Source: Halomonas sp.
GTDB taxonomy: Bacteria > Pseudomonadota > Gammaproteobacteria > Pseudomonadales > Halomonadaceae
DNA length: 64,000 nucleotides
NCBI RefSeq assembly: GCF_011050415.1
Contig: NZ_DRFS01000020.1
Span: forward strand, 124,001 to 188,000
Reading direction: 5' to 3'
Part shown: piece by piece, positions 34,061 to 44,366 of the stretch
Layout of the letters: each line of letters opens with the position of its first letter
Numbering within the stretch: position 1 is the stretch's first letter
Position numbers and translations under genes: made by a program
Notes under the pieces: model-generated
The model's input: only the letters and a program-made list of their open reading frames with translations
What the model was told of the DNA's origin: nothing
The model's database searches: none

Positions 34061-35122
34061 TTAGAGGCTACGATAAACATCTAAATGTTTGTCGACGGAA
34101 GTTGTAATTGAATAAACCCATGAGTTTTTCATAGCATTTTCATGAAATTGCAAACGCAAAGCGTAGTCATTGACCAGCTTTTCCAACGCAGATGAATACT
34201 CCTCCAGGTCTACCTCAACCACGATGCCATTGCCAACGCTGGTGACTATTTCAGAGCAACCTCCAACATTCGTCACTAAGACGGGCAGTCCTGCAAGCGT
34301 AGCTTCAATTTGCGCAATGGGCAGCCCCTCCCATGCAGACGACATGACGAAAACATCACTCTCATTTAACAGCGATTTAACATCAATAACATTGCCCAGA
34401 AAGCGAACCTTCGACGAAATACCAAGGCTTTCTGCTAACGCTTTAAGCTCTGATAAAAAGGCACCCTCCCCGGCAATCATGACTATAAAATCGTGCCCTT
34501 TTACGCGAGCCGCCGCCTCAAGCAATAAGCGTATGTTTTTCTGCTCAGAAAGACGTCCAACAAACACTAGCTTTACCGGATCAGTTTCCAGGTAGTGCTC
34601 TTTTTTAATGATTCGGGACTCATCTACGCCGTTATCAATATGGTGAACAGTGCCCTTTGTCACACTCTCCAGCAATCGCTTACAGGCATCGCATATACCG
34701 ATGTATGCATCTGTTCTAAGATCAAGCAGTTTATAAATATGTTTATTTGCTCTTAACCGAATATTGTGATGCGTATAAACCCTTTTAACACCAGTCAAAA
34801 ACAAGGCAAAAACGGCACCATAGTATAAGTGCGAATGAACAACATCTGGTTTAAAGTTCTTAACAAATTTACGTAGTGCAAGAGCTCCTTTTAATGGATT
34901 TTTTCTTGCTTTCTGACCAATAAAATCGAATTCAATATTATGTTGTTGAAGCTGGTTCAAAAAAGAGGTTTCAAAAGATAAGTCTCTACCTGCCTCGGAT
35001 GCACGATCTAGAAAGACAATAAATACCTGATGCCCACGTTTTGCCATCTCGATTGAGAGATCCCTGGCATATACTTCAGCCCCTCCAGCAGCAGCTGAAG
35101 ATATAATATGTAAAATTCTCAT
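34061..35122 (-). CDS. Glycosyltransferase family 4
   Basis: GT-B glycosyltransferase of 353 residues: N-terminal MRILHIISSAAAGGAEVYARDLSIEM, donor domain LVFVGRLSEQKNIRLLLEAA, then SAWEGLPIAQIEATLAGLPVLVTNVGGCSEIV. Retaining, acting on the cytoplasmic face on the lipid-linked intermediate. Donor and linkage unknown. Confidence 0.88.
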   Translation of the reverse strand: MRILHIISSAAAGGAEVYARDLSIEMAKRGHQVFIVFLDRASEAGRDLSFETSFLNQLQQHNIEFDFIGQKARKNPLKGALALRKFVKNFKPDVVHSHLYYGAVFALFLTGVKRVYTHHNIRLRANKHIYKLLDLRTDAYIGICDACKRLLESVTKGTVHHIDNGVDESRIIKKEHYLETDPVKLVFVGRLSEQKNIRLLLEAAARVKGHDFIVMIAGEGAFLSELKALAESLGISSKVRFLGNVIDVKSLLNESDVFVMSSAWEGLPIAQIEATLAGLPVLVTNVGGCSEIVTSVGNGIVVEVDLEEYSSALEKLVNDYALRLQFHENAMKNSWVYSITTSVDKHLDVYRSL

Positions 35123-35215
35123 ACATCTGCCTTGATCATCAATTTATTAAGCGGCTTGATTTAATGGATTTCTTAACTATTACTGTATTCAGATAGACGT
35201 TTTACTATTATTTTC

Positions 35216-36427
35216 TTAATGCATACCTAGGAGGTGCTGCCACTGCTTAGTAACGCTCTTTATATCGAAACTTTCGGCACGAATTTTCGCGCTTTCAGAC
35301 ATCTTTTCACGCAATTCTTTATTCGTTAACACTTCAATAATTGCGGCCGCCAAACGCCCTTCATTCTCATTGATATCATTACCATCAAAATTTAGCTTCT
35401 CATCAAAAGGGGGTACCAATATCCCGCAGGCGTGAATCTCATTTTTAGACGCTTTTTGTGTAAAATCACTCGTAGGAGCAATAATTTCTCTGGGTCCTAC
35501 GTCACAATCTGCGGCAACCACGGGTGTACCGCAGGCAATTGCCTCACCCAATGCATTTCCAAACCCTTCAATAAGCGATGGAAAAGCAAATACTGAAGCT
35601 GCTCGTATATATTTATAAGGGTTTGAACGATATCCCAGAAAGTGGATATGCGCTTCTAGCCCCATTGACTTAGCAAGCGCTTTAAGGTCATTTTCCAACT
35701 CGCCTCTACCTAAAATAACCAGGCGCGCATCAGGCTGGCTCTCTTTTATTTCCTTGAATGCTTTTATGAGATGCCAATGCCCTTTATCGTATGTCATGCG
35801 GCCAACGGTGATAACGACGGGATAATTAAAAATTTCCGACACGTCGTCTTCTAGTTCATCACACGATAACGTTTGAATTTCCTGCGTATCAAAATAAGGG
35901 TAAATAACATCTATCTTTGCCTCTTCAACGCCATAATAATTGATCAAGTCGTGTTTAACACCTTCACAAATCGCCACGACCTTATCTGCTCTATTATATA
36001 AAAACTTTATATACAGCTTTTGGAATATTCTTTTTAATAAAAATGGTGACTTGCGTAAATATGTTCTTACCGAAACCACACACAACTCGCCATTTTTAGA
36101 TAAAATATTGGAAATATTCGGATGACCTATCAAACTAATACAGGCCATTGGGTTAGTTTCTTTTTTAATTTTCTTTATGCTAAAAGCTGCTTTTATAATG
36201 CTACTCACTTTTCCAAAAGCGCCTTTATTATCTCCCAGCTCTAAATCTACCAACTTCCCAGCGTAATTATAATCTATTTTTGACGCATCAAAAGTGACTA
36301 CATGCACATTCATGAAGTCCGCAAAAAAACATGACAAGCGAGCGGCTACGTTCTCGGCCCCACCACTGTATGTTTTAGGCGTAATAATCATTAAACCTTT
36401 ATTTTCTGTCATAAACAGTTTACTCAT
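35216..36427 (-). CDS. Glycosyltransferase family 4
   Basis: GT-B glycosyltransferase of about 403 residues, in an AT-rich part of the locus. The N-terminus has IITPKTYSGGAENVAARL, and the donor region ITVGRMTYDKGHWHLIKAF and FPSLIEGFGNALGEAIACGTPVVAADCDVGPREI. The frame reaches a TTG at 36448; I prefer the ATG at 36427, though no good ribosome-binding site is visible for either. Confidence 0.87.
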   Translation of the reverse strand: MSKLFMTENKGLMIITPKTYSGGAENVAARLSCFFADFMNVHVVTFDASKIDYNYAGKLVDLELGDNKGAFGKVSSIIKAAFSIKKIKKETNPMACISLIGHPNISNILSKNGELCVVSVRTYLRKSPFLLKRIFQKLYIKFLYNRADKVVAICEGVKHDLINYYGVEEAKIDVIYPYFDTQEIQTLSCDELEDDVSEIFNYPVVITVGRMTYDKGHWHLIKAFKEIKESQPDARLVILGRGELENDLKALAKSMGLEAHIHFLGYRSNPYKYIRAASVFAFPSLIEGFGNALGEAIACGTPVVAADCDVGPREIIAPTSDFTQKASKNEIHACGILVPPFDEKLNFDGNDINENEGRLAAAIIEVLTNKELREKMSESAKIRAESFDIKSVTKQWQHLLGMH

Positions 36428-36542
36428 AATTACAAAGAGTGGAAGCAACTAGCCATACCATGAGCAGAACATTAACCCAAACATTCTTATGGTTTAAAAT
36501 ACAAAAACCGATTGCTAATATTTTATATTAATGGCTTTCAGC

Positions 36543-37562
36543 TCACTTCCTAACAGACCACTTACTTGATGAGCCATGAAGGCCTAATAGAAACTTATTT
36601 AACTGCTTAAAGATGGAGTTCATATTACTCAGCTTTGCCATCGTTCGAGCAATAACACTAGTAACATTCACAGATTCTTGGATTGCTAAGTTTGATAAGT
36701 ATAAGGCACGATCGATATCTTGATTAAAAAGGCACTCTAGCGATTTTTTTGCAATGAAAACGGATGTTGGCTTACTTTTATCCCTAAACATACCCCCATA
36801 TCGACCATATTTCTCCACAAAATCACTACCCATCGTTTCTCTATTGTAGTGGCATTGGATGGCGAAATTTGAAAATGCTTTTTGCAGTATTAACTTATCG
36901 ATATCGGTGGAAACGCCATCACTATAGAAAGCTCGGCGCTCATATAGAAGCTCATCGACAACGGCCATATCGCAGTATGCTGCCATTCTTATCCACAAAT
37001 CGCGGTCTTGCGCAAATTTGAAAAAGTCGCGATAGCCCCCGACTTTTTGATATAGCTCACGGCGGTACATGACATCGCCATGACTAAAGGGGTTGCCTAT
37101 TTTTAACAAACTTTCTAATGTTGCTCTTTCTTTAGGCATTTTAGATGTTGATTCGTAGCCATCATTGGGACCACCAAATACAATATTTTTATGTTTACAA
37201 CCCACTACACCTAGGGAGGAATCAGCGTCTAACAGCTTAACCTGCGCACTTATTCGCTCAGGGAACGAAACGTCACCCGCACCTTGAATTGCGATATATT
37301 CGGAATCCGCGCTGTCAATAGCACGCCTGATGGCGCCAACGAAGCCAGTGTTTTCTTGATGAATAACCGTCAACTTAGGGTCATTATAACTATCTAATAT
37401 TTCTTTTACTCGAGGATCTTTGCTCCCATCATTGACAATCGTAACTTTATAATCATTAAATGTTTGATTCAAAAGAGAATCTAAGGTATCTCTAATGTAG
37501 TCTGCACGGTTGTACCATGCACAAACAATCAATACTTTTGTTTTTTCTACTTTCAGAGACAT
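36543..37562 (-). CDS. Glycosyltransferase family 2
   Basis: Inverting GT-A glycosyltransferase of 339 residues: TKVLIVCAWYNRADYIRDTLDSLLNQTFNDYKVTIVNDGS, then a DxD-like AIQGAGDVSFPERI (here GAGD in place of DADD) and FAQDRDLWIRMA. AT-rich. The missing first Asp of the usual DxD is worth noting but occurs in this family. Confidence 0.85.
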   Translation of the reverse strand: MSLKVEKTKVLIVCAWYNRADYIRDTLDSLLNQTFNDYKVTIVNDGSKDPRVKEILDSYNDPKLTVIHQENTGFVGAIRRAIDSADSEYIAIQGAGDVSFPERISAQVKLLDADSSLGVVGCKHKNIVFGGPNDGYESTSKMPKERATLESLLKIGNPFSHGDVMYRRELYQKVGGYRDFFKFAQDRDLWIRMAAYCDMAVVDELLYERRAFYSDGVSTDIDKLILQKAFSNFAIQCHYNRETMGSDFVEKYGRYGGMFRDKSKPTSVFIAKKSLECLFNQDIDRALYLSNLAIQESVNVTSVIARTMAKLSNMNSIFKQLNKFLLGLHGSSSKWSVRK

Positions 37563-37725
37563 AGACCCTCTACCTTATTAGCAAAAATTTTAAAAATATC
37601 GCTCAAGAACAGAGCGCATTAATAATGCAAAATCAATTTTCCCGCTCAATACCACCAACAAATTTTGACCTAAACAAAAAGCACCATATTACTAATCGCA
37701 ATACGCTTATTTCATATATTCACAA

Positions 37726-38688
37726 TTAATATACTTGGTCGGCCGGAAAGAAGTCACCATTTGGAGTTACATAAATGACTTCTACGTCCATTCGATAACC
37801 TGTTTCTGAAAACACTTTTTCACTAATTTCATCAATTAATGCCAATACGTCTTTTGCCATCCCTTGGCCATTGTGAACGATAAAATTAGCATGCATGGGT
37901 GATACAAAAACATCACCAATGCTATATCCTTTAAACCCTAGCTTTTCAATAATGGTTCCGGGGGCACCCACTTCAGAATACATCGCTGGATTGCTTTTAA
38001 ATACCGAACCGCAATTAGGTAATTTACGGGGAAACTTGCTACTACGTTCCGCCAGTATAGCGAGCATTTCCTGACGAATTTGTGTTGCTTGCCCGTCATT
38101 AAACGCGAGCGTGACGGAGGTAATTACTTCATTATTTGTTTGATAAACCGAGCTGCGATAAGCAAAGTTACATTCACTTCTAGTGCGGTGCACAACGTTT
38201 CCTGTGACATCGACACTTTCAACGCTTTCCACATGACTACCAATGCCTTTTCGCTGGCTGCCACCGTTCATACACACTAGCCCGCCTAGTGTGCCGGGAA
38301 TACCGCAAATATGCTCTCCCCCCGTCAAGCCCGATAACATCAACTGCCGCGCTAAGCTGGGTACCCATACGCCAGCCTGTGCATGGACAATATTTTTATC
38401 GATACTGACGTGTGAAAGGCGCTTACCTAACTGAATGCAAGGAGCGCGAAGGCCTTCATCAGAAAATAGCAAATTACTGGTGGAGCCAATAGTGAGGTGG
38501 TGGACATCATGATGGTAGAACCAGCGGCGCAGATCCGCTAGTTGTTGTGATGTCGATGGACGTATTATTGTGTCCGCCGTACCACCAATTTTCCACTGAC
38601 TAATACTCGCCAACGGCACATTGTGTTCTATGCCGCCAGGGCATAGGCCCTCAAGCTCCCTAAGCGATTGCTGTGTCAGTCTACCCAT
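37726..38688 (-). CDS. murB: UDP-N-acetylenolpyruvoylglucosamine reductase paralogue
   Basis: Flavoenzyme of 320 residues. FAD contacts ISQWKIGGTADTIIRP and GSTSNLLFSDEG, the central GGEHICGIPGTLGGLVCMNGGSQRKGIGSHVE, the RSSVY segment and the catalytic-Ser region GSVFKSNP are all present. MurB reduces enolpyruvyl-UDP-GlcNAc to UDP-MurNAc. The frame is open 36 codons upstream, but the fold begins at the ATG at 38688 (MGRLTQQ), overlapping murA by 13 bases. It lies inside a polysaccharide operon, not a cell-division cluster, so it is probably a dedicated second copy. Confidence 0.87.
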   Translation of the reverse strand: MGRLTQQSLRELEGLCPGGIEHNVPLASISQWKIGGTADTIIRPSTSQQLADLRRWFYHHDVHHLTIGSTSNLLFSDEGLRAPCIQLGKRLSHVSIDKNIVHAQAGVWVPSLARQLMLSGLTGGEHICGIPGTLGGLVCMNGGSQRKGIGSHVESVESVDVTGNVVHRTRSECNFAYRSSVYQTNNEVITSVTLAFNDGQATQIRQEMLAILAERSSKFPRKLPNCGSVFKSNPAMYSEVGAPGTIIEKLGFKGYSIGDVFVSPMHANFIVHNGQGMAKDVLALIDEISEKVFSETGYRMDVEVIYVTPNGDFFPADQVY

Positions 38689-39929
38689 CGGGCACTCACA
38701 CCTAAAGATTCCAATTTCTGAGCAAAATTGACGTAACCACGCTCGATTTGCCAAGCATCGGTGATAATCGTCTCGCCTTCTGCTATCAAGCCGCAAAGTG
38801 CCAGCGCTGCACCCGCACGTAAATCGAGTGCTTTTACTTCAGCGCCATGTAACTGCCCACCTGAACCATGGATAACCAGCATGTCACCACGCACTTCATG
38901 CTTAACACCCATTTTTGCCATTTGCTCTGCGTAGGCATAGCGGCCAGGGAAGCGAAGATCCACGATGCGTGACTCGCCTTGGGCTTTAGCGCCCCAAGCG
39001 GCAAGGATAGGCTGCACATCAGAGTTAATACCGGGATGGGGGCCAGTGCTAATCTCAATCGGGTAACATTTTCCACCACGCACAATAAGTGAGTTGTCAC
39101 CCTTGTAAAGTTGTGCACCGGCAGCCCGCAAGTGAGCTAATACAACTTCTAAATCCTGGTGCGGGAAATTGTGTATTTCAATATCGCCACCGCTAATTAC
39201 CGCGCCCGCTAACCACGTCACCGCTTCCATATTGTCCGGAATGACGCTGTGCTCAGCACCGTGTAGCGCTTCCACACCGGTGATTTCGATATGCTCTTGG
39301 CCAAACACCTTGATCTTGGCACCCATTTTTTGCAGTAGCGCAATAAGGTCAAGGATTTCAGGCCGGATATGTGGGTTCCAAATTCGCGTTGTTCCACGCG
39401 CTAAGGTGCCACATAAAATAGCGTTTTCAGTCGCGCCAGTTGAGCGCATAGGAAGGTAAATATCAGCACCTACCAGGCCACCTTTTGCTTCAGCGCAGAG
39501 GTAGTCACCCTCTTCCCATACACGAGCACCTAATCGCTCTAAAAGCATAACGTGCAGGTCGTACTTGCGTTCGCCTAGTTTACATCCCCCAGGCAGCGGC
39601 ACTGATCCAACACCCAAACGTGTAGTGAGAGCACCTAAAATCAGCAGCGTGTTGCGGATAGAGCGGCCTTCCCAGGAAAGGGTACTCTTAATTTCCGCAG
39701 CCTCTGTAATAGTAATACTCTCTTCACCGTTCAACGTACACTGCTTACCCAAATGATTAAGCATATCGACATGAACTTGCGCATCTAACAATGGTGCTGG
39801 GTAATTCGTTAACGTAATTTCATCAGAGGACAACAAGCTCGCAGCTAACAACCGCAACGCTGAATTTTTTGCACCTGAAAGTTTAACTGAACCGTTTAAT
39901 TTTCCAGGATGTACGCTCAATTTACTCAT
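38676..39929 (-). CDS. murA: UDP-N-acetylglucosamine enolpyruvyltransferase paralogue
   Basis: Protein of 417 residues, the normal MurA length. SGAKNSALRLL holds the catalytic Lys, CKLGERKYDLHV the reactive Cys (the usual context is C-x-GxRPxDLH), SDVQPILAA the conserved Asp and DLRAGAALALCG the conserved Arg. It transfers enolpyruvate from PEP to UDP-GlcNAc. It is clearly divergent from housekeeping MurA in loops (KY in place of PV, RSTGATENAILCG), consistent with a paralogue serving the polymer. It is coupled to murB. Fosfomycin sensitivity is expected from the Cys. Confidence 0.88.
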   Translation of the reverse strand: MSKLSVHPGKLNGSVKLSGAKNSALRLLAASLLSSDEITLTNYPAPLLDAQVHVDMLNHLGKQCTLNGEESITITEAAEIKSTLSWEGRSIRNTLLILGALTTRLGVGSVPLPGGCKLGERKYDLHVMLLERLGARVWEEGDYLCAEAKGGLVGADIYLPMRSTGATENAILCGTLARGTTRIWNPHIRPEILDLIALLQKMGAKIKVFGQEHIEITGVEALHGAEHSVIPDNMEAVTWLAGAVISGGDIEIHNFPHQDLEVVLAHLRAAGAQLYKGDNSLIVRGGKCYPIEISTGPHPGINSDVQPILAAWGAKAQGESRIVDLRFPGRYAYAEQMAKMGVKHEVRGDMLVIHGSGGQLHGAEVKALDLRAGAALALCGLIAEGETIITDAWQIERGYVNFAQKLESLGVSARWVD

Positions 39930-39932
39930 AAA

Positions 39933-40973
39933 TCAACTTCTCCTAGCAAGTTTTTTAACCGCTGACAATTTCGGAATATTAAAGAGAATTCCATATGAGA
40001 TTTTATTTAGATATTTTCCAACAACGAAACTAATAATAATAATAGCAAATGTCGCTACTACTCCTAGTGCAACACCCATGCCAGTATCTTTGAAAGAAGG
40101 GTCTAAAAAAAAGCTATAAGGTAAATCATAAAGATAGAACTGCGTAACCCTATGTACAACATAGATATAAAGAGAACCTAATCCGGCTGCTGCTATAAAT
40201 TTAGAAAACGAATAGAAGGACAACCAATGTGAAAAGAGCAGCACTGAGAAAATACCAAACAAACTTACCGAAAAGGTCACTAAAGGGTTCGACCTTAAAA
40301 AATCTAAATCATAGACAATATATGCTAAAAGAAGAGCAACAGGCAAAAATAAAAACCAGGCTTTATTTAAATCAACAACTAGTTTTCTCACTTGATGGAA
40401 GGATATTACACCCAAAAAGAAGAAAGGAATCAATCGAAGCACTCTGTTAAAAAATTCTACATTTCTCCAATTGCCATCTATAGCAGCAAAATAATACCCT
40501 ACAAGAAAGATACTTAAAACCAAGAAAACAGGCAGCTTCCTAAAAGTATAGACAATTAAGAAAGCAAAGAATAGTGCGTATATAAACCATAGTGTTCTTA
40601 CAGGACTATAGAACATTTGGGTAATATTAGAAAAATCAATTCCATCATTTCTCAACTGGACCGGAAGCGTTGTGAGAAAATAAGCAATTAAAGCCCACAA
40701 AACGTATAGATAAATAAAATTTGATACCTTAAAAAAAAATTGTGCTTTACTTGTTCTATCAGAAAATATTTTTCTAGCAAACAAACCCGCTACGAAAAAA
40801 AACAACGGCATTCGGACAAGTATTAATGCTTCACTAAGCAAGAATCTTTCGCCTACAACATGCCATAAGACTACTAAAGATATACTGATCCCTTTTGCAA
40901 TATCAACCCATAACTCTCGCTTCTGGTTAATCGGCTCAAGATCAGCAACACTGCTTTTCCAAAAAGCATTCAT
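39933..40973 (-). CDS. Acyltransferase family 3 membrane protein
   Basis: Integral membrane acyltransferase of 346 residues (OafA/WecH/NodX type) with about ten helices. The N-terminal REL-WVDIAKGISISLVVLWHVVGE carries the conserved His, and FFFVAGLFARKIF follows. It would O-acetylate or succinylate a sugar of the repeat unit at the membrane. It ends 3 bp upstream of the murA start, in the same operon. Confidence 0.85.
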   Translation of the reverse strand: MNAFWKSSVADLEPINQKRELWVDIAKGISISLVVLWHVVGERFLLSEALILVRMPLFFFVAGLFARKIFSDRTSKAQFFFKVSNFIYLYVLWALIAYFLTTLPVQLRNDGIDFSNITQMFYSPVRTLWFIYALFFAFLIVYTFRKLPVFLVLSIFLVGYYFAAIDGNWRNVEFFNRVLRLIPFFFLGVISFHQVRKLVVDLNKAWFLFLPVALLLAYIVYDLDFLRSNPLVTFSVSLFGIFSVLLFSHWLSFYSFSKFIAAAGLGSLYIYVVHRVTQFYLYDLPYSFFLDPSFKDTGMGVALGVVATFAIIIISFVVGKYLNKISYGILFNIPKLSAVKKLARRS

Positions 40974-40986
40974 TTGAAGTTTTCTC

Positions 40987-42306
40987 TTAATTTTTAGGAA
41001 TAAATTTCAAAGCATAAATAGAACTTAAAAGATAATGCACTGACAGCATTATGGAATAAGTTAATATGGCCATCTCGGAATTAAGATCCATCAAATAAAC
41101 AAAGCTAAAGCAGACAAAAACCAACCCAATTCGCTGTATATTTAGGAAAAGCAATTGCTTCTGGCCTTCAAATATATAAAAAACATGTGCAACTGGTGTT
41201 TGCATAAATTGGAAAAATAAATAAATTGCTAAAATCTCTGAAAAAGTTCCTGCTAAACTCCACTCTTCTCCAAAGGCAAGTGTAAAAATCTCCTGACCAA
41301 AAACGAGCAACACTAATGTTGGAGGTACAGCAAAAATTGCCAATCGCTTAACAACGGAAATCAGCATAACCCTTATCTTGTCAGGTTGTTTGCTACCTAA
41401 GTTAGCGGCCTCTGCATAAAAAGCTTTTGCCAATGTATTGCCAAATAATTTTAACGGAAATCCTAATGCCATTAACGCTAGGCCAAGTTGCCCAGTGGTG
41501 TTTGAATCATACATAGCAGCAATAAAGAGCAATGGCGCTTGCCCTGCCAATAGCATTAAAAACTGCGATGGCACTCTGTATATCGGGAAACCTCTATGCG
41601 CCCATGCCATTTTACGCATTCGTGACCAGCGTAGATGACGCCAGTTCTTTTTAAAGTCTTGGCTGTATATTTTGAGAAGCGAACCTGAGCCCCCCCCTTG
41701 AATTACTACTTGTCCTACTAATAAGCCAAAAGGATTTAATCCAAACAGTCCAAGAATTATTTTAGTCAAAGATCCCGTTATACTCTGTCCAATATTTGTT
41801 TTTGAAATTGCTCGATAATCTCTTTTGCGTGTAGCCCATAGTGTCAGCATCTCATAGGTAACACTGCCCAATAGCCCTAATGATATGAGCCACCACCACG
41901 GGATAAGCACTTCCATTGAGAAAATCGGCAGTATATCCCCTCCAAACATCCATAGGAACATATTGACTATTAAGCAAGTAATTAACATTAAACCTGTTGA
42001 TAACATTAACAAGTTAAAGGCCATTCCATCGTGGCGTGGCAATGGAAGTGCTAATACATAGCGAAGCGTAATGATAGGAGCCAGCATGGTGATAATAGCT
42101 GTATAAATAGCCAAAACACCAAAATCTTCCGGGCTATACAGGCGAGTCAGTATAGGTATAGAGAGGATACCAATTATTTTGGAAATACCACTACCTAATG
42201 CCAGTGTTTTCATGCCTTTAAATACATTACTAGCAGAGCCACTGAAAGCTTTGCGCGATATCTTTTTAAATATTTCCACTAAATAACTAACTCCCTTGTT
42301 GCGCAT
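40987..42306 (-). CDS. Oligosaccharide flippase, Wzx-like (copy 1)
   Basis: Membrane protein of 439 residues with about twelve helices and the polysaccharide-export pattern ALGSGISKIIGILSIPILTRLYSPEDFGVLAIYTAI. It moves lipid-linked repeat units across the inner membrane. A GTG at 42279 has AAGGGAG upstream and could be the true start. The second Wzx in this locus (44363) is unrelated enough that simple recent duplication is unlikely. Confidence 0.87.
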   Translation of the reverse strand: MRNKGVSYLVEIFKKISRKAFSGSASNVFKGMKTLALGSGISKIIGILSIPILTRLYSPEDFGVLAIYTAIITMLAPIITLRYVLALPLPRHDGMAFNLLMLSTGLMLITCLIVNMFLWMFGGDILPIFSMEVLIPWWWLISLGLLGSVTYEMLTLWATRKRDYRAISKTNIGQSITGSLTKIILGLFGLNPFGLLVGQVVIQGGGSGSLLKIYSQDFKKNWRHLRWSRMRKMAWAHRGFPIYRVPSQFLMLLAGQAPLLFIAAMYDSNTTGQLGLALMALGFPLKLFGNTLAKAFYAEAANLGSKQPDKIRVMLISVVKRLAIFAVPPTLVLLVFGQEIFTLAFGEEWSLAGTFSEILAIYLFFQFMQTPVAHVFYIFEGQKQLLFLNIQRIGLVFVCFSFVYLMDLNSEMAILTYSIMLSVHYLLSSIYALKFIPKN

Positions 42307-42436
42307 CTAGCACCCATGGATTCTATTTAACATATCGAAATCGATACAATGACAACGCAGACACCTAATCAAACAGTTATGTGTTTAAAACCGAAGTGGT
42401 TATCAAATCCTTTTTCTAACTAAAAAAATTAAAACA

Positions 42437-43360
42437 CTAGCCAATTTTCTCTCCCAAACGCAGGCGTAAATAAATCAGCCAATGATAAAACTCGCGGACA
42501 GTACTAGGTTTTATTTTAAACACCTCGTGCCATATACTGGCTGCTTCTTTTTCCTTCCCCTGCTTCATTAACAGCTTGGCATAATTGAGCTGTGTGCTGC
42601 GCCTTCTCGAAGCAAGTTCCTCATCAGAAAAATAACCGGCAATTTCTGCTTTTTGCAGGAACCTTAGCGTGTTATTAAATGCCACTAATGGCTCCCAGGG
42701 GCGCGAGAGCGAGCCCATTCTGTTACGCTTTTCAAAGCAGGTGGTCACTTTCCCTTTGCACTTCAAGCCTGCACGAAGCAGTCGAATAATCAGGTCATAA
42801 TCTTCATTGTTAACCAGGCTTTCATCGAAACCACCCACGTTTCTCAGGTGGTAGGTTCGAAATAGGTACGTATGTACACCTCCAGCAATCCCCCCTTTTT
42901 TGCCCACTTTATCTGGCGCTATACAGCCTTCAAGGTCGGCAAAGGGATAGGGTTTGCCTGTTTCGATGTCACAGTAGGTTCCGTATACTCCAAAATAGTC
43001 ATCTGCTAATCCGTTAATTGCCTGCCACATAGTGGCAAGGTTATCTGCCAGCATCCGGTCATCGGCGTCAAGAAACGCGACATACGGTGTTGATGCTAAT
43101 TTCAGTCCTGCATTTCGTGCCGCCGAGGGCCCTTGATTTGATTGCTTTAAATAAACAATCTGGGTATGAATATAATTTTGCGCTTTGAATCCCGTTACTA
43201 TTTTCTCAGCATCAGCAGTAGATGAGCCGTCATCCACCACAATTAACATCTCAGGCGGTTTTGATTGCAACAGAACGGAAGTCAGCGCTTCACTAAGGTA
43301 GCCTTCATCATTGTAAGTTGGCACTATAACGGTAATAGGCAGGCATACGTCTAGGATCAT
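42437..43360 (-). CDS. Glycosyltransferase family 2
   Basis: GT-A protein of 307 residues: ITVIVPTYNDEGYLSEALTSVLLQSKPPEMLIVVDDGSS, then GLKLASTPYVAFLDADDRM (the DxD) and GGFDESLVNNEDYDLIIRLL. The C-terminal helices contain a TPR-like YAKLLMKQGKEKEAASIWHEVFKIKPS. Inverting cytoplasmic transferase for the repeat unit. Confidence 0.88.
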   Translation of the reverse strand: MILDVCLPITVIVPTYNDEGYLSEALTSVLLQSKPPEMLIVVDDGSSTADAEKIVTGFKAQNYIHTQIVYLKQSNQGPSAARNAGLKLASTPYVAFLDADDRMLADNLATMWQAINGLADDYFGVYGTYCDIETGKPYPFADLEGCIAPDKVGKKGGIAGGVHTYLFRTYHLRNVGGFDESLVNNEDYDLIIRLLRAGLKCKGKVTTCFEKRNRMGSLSRPWEPLVAFNNTLRFLQKAEIAGYFSDEELASRRRSTQLNYAKLLMKQGKEKEAASIWHEVFKIKPSTVREFYHWLIYLRLRLGEKIG

Positions 43361-43403
43361 GTAATAGCACTTATGGAATTCCGTATGATGAATGTATCGC
43401 TAC

Positions 43404-44366
43404 TTACCGAGTAAGCAGTGGTTTCACTAGTGGGGCGATGAAACCTCTTAACGCCTCAGATTTATCAAGCCCTATCGCTTTAAGCAGCCACCCTTCAGCA
43501 TTTGCAAAATAGTGAGGCTGAAGACCTCGTGGCAATGCAGTTAAGGCTTCTCGATAAATAGCCTGGGCTTCCGGTTTGTGGCCTTTACGCCATAGCTGCT
43601 GGCTCGTTCTGATACGGTGATGGGCAATGGCTGATTTATGTTTTTCACATAAAAAATGGTCAGCTTGGATGCGCTCTAAAATGCTTAGCACGGTATAGTG
43701 CATCTTAACACCCGCGCGCTGGCTAAGATTATTATCGTGGGTTCTAATATCGACCCCTACTTCACCGGTAGAAATAAATTCACACTTTCTTTTTGCCAAT
43801 AGTCTCAGGTGTAGGTCGAACTCTTGAGCACAGGGTAGGCCTTCACGAAAGCCACCAACGGCAAGTAGATCAGCTTTGTAGTGGAGCGGCGCCGGTGTCG
43901 GTGGGGTGCCATAGGCCAATCCCTTAAAAAGATCATAGCGTGGCTGATTCCAAATGGCGGGTAATGTGCCGCCTGGCATAGCCGCCACATCACAAATAGG
44001 AACAATATGATTTCCGCAGTGCGTATTTCCACTGCTCATGGTGAGCTTGCTCTCTACACAGTGTGGGCGTAATACATCATCCGCATCTAGCCATTGAACT
44101 CTTTCGCCATTGGCTGCTTTGAGTCCTAAATTCCTGGCATGGCAGGCGCCTAAATTCTCTGTCTGAATATAGCTTACGCGACCTAGGTAGCGCTCGATCT
44201 CCTCCCCACTGCTATCTTGCGACCCATCATTAATCACCACTACTTCACAGTGTGGGTAGGTTTGGGCTAACGCGCTTTCAATTGCTTCTGCGACGTATGC
44301 TGCGGAGTTGTAGCAAGGAATAATAATCGAGACGAGAGGCTGATCACTATGGCCTAGCTTATTCAT
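43404..44366 (-). CDS. Glycosyltransferase family 2
   Basis: GT-A protein of 320 residues: LVSIIIPCYNSAAYVAEAIESALAQTYPHCEVVVINDGS, then GERVQWLDADDVLRP and LPCAQEFDLHLRLLAKRK. It overlaps the Wzx copy 2 gene by 4 bases. Its C-terminus resembles that of the preceding transferase in length and helical content (QAIYREALTALPRGLQPH). Confidence 0.88.
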   Translation of the reverse strand: MNKLGHSDQPLVSIIIPCYNSAAYVAEAIESALAQTYPHCEVVVINDGSQDSSGEEIERYLGRVSYIQTENLGACHARNLGLKAANGERVQWLDADDVLRPHCVESKLTMSSGNTHCGNHIVPICDVAAMPGGTLPAIWNQPRYDLFKGLAYGTPPTPAPLHYKADLLAVGGFREGLPCAQEFDLHLRLLAKRKCEFISTGEVGVDIRTHDNNLSQRAGVKMHYTVLSILERIQADHFLCEKHKSAIAHHRIRTSQQLWRKGHKPEAQAIYREALTALPRGLQPHYFANAEGWLLKAIGLDKSEALRGFIAPLVKPLLTR

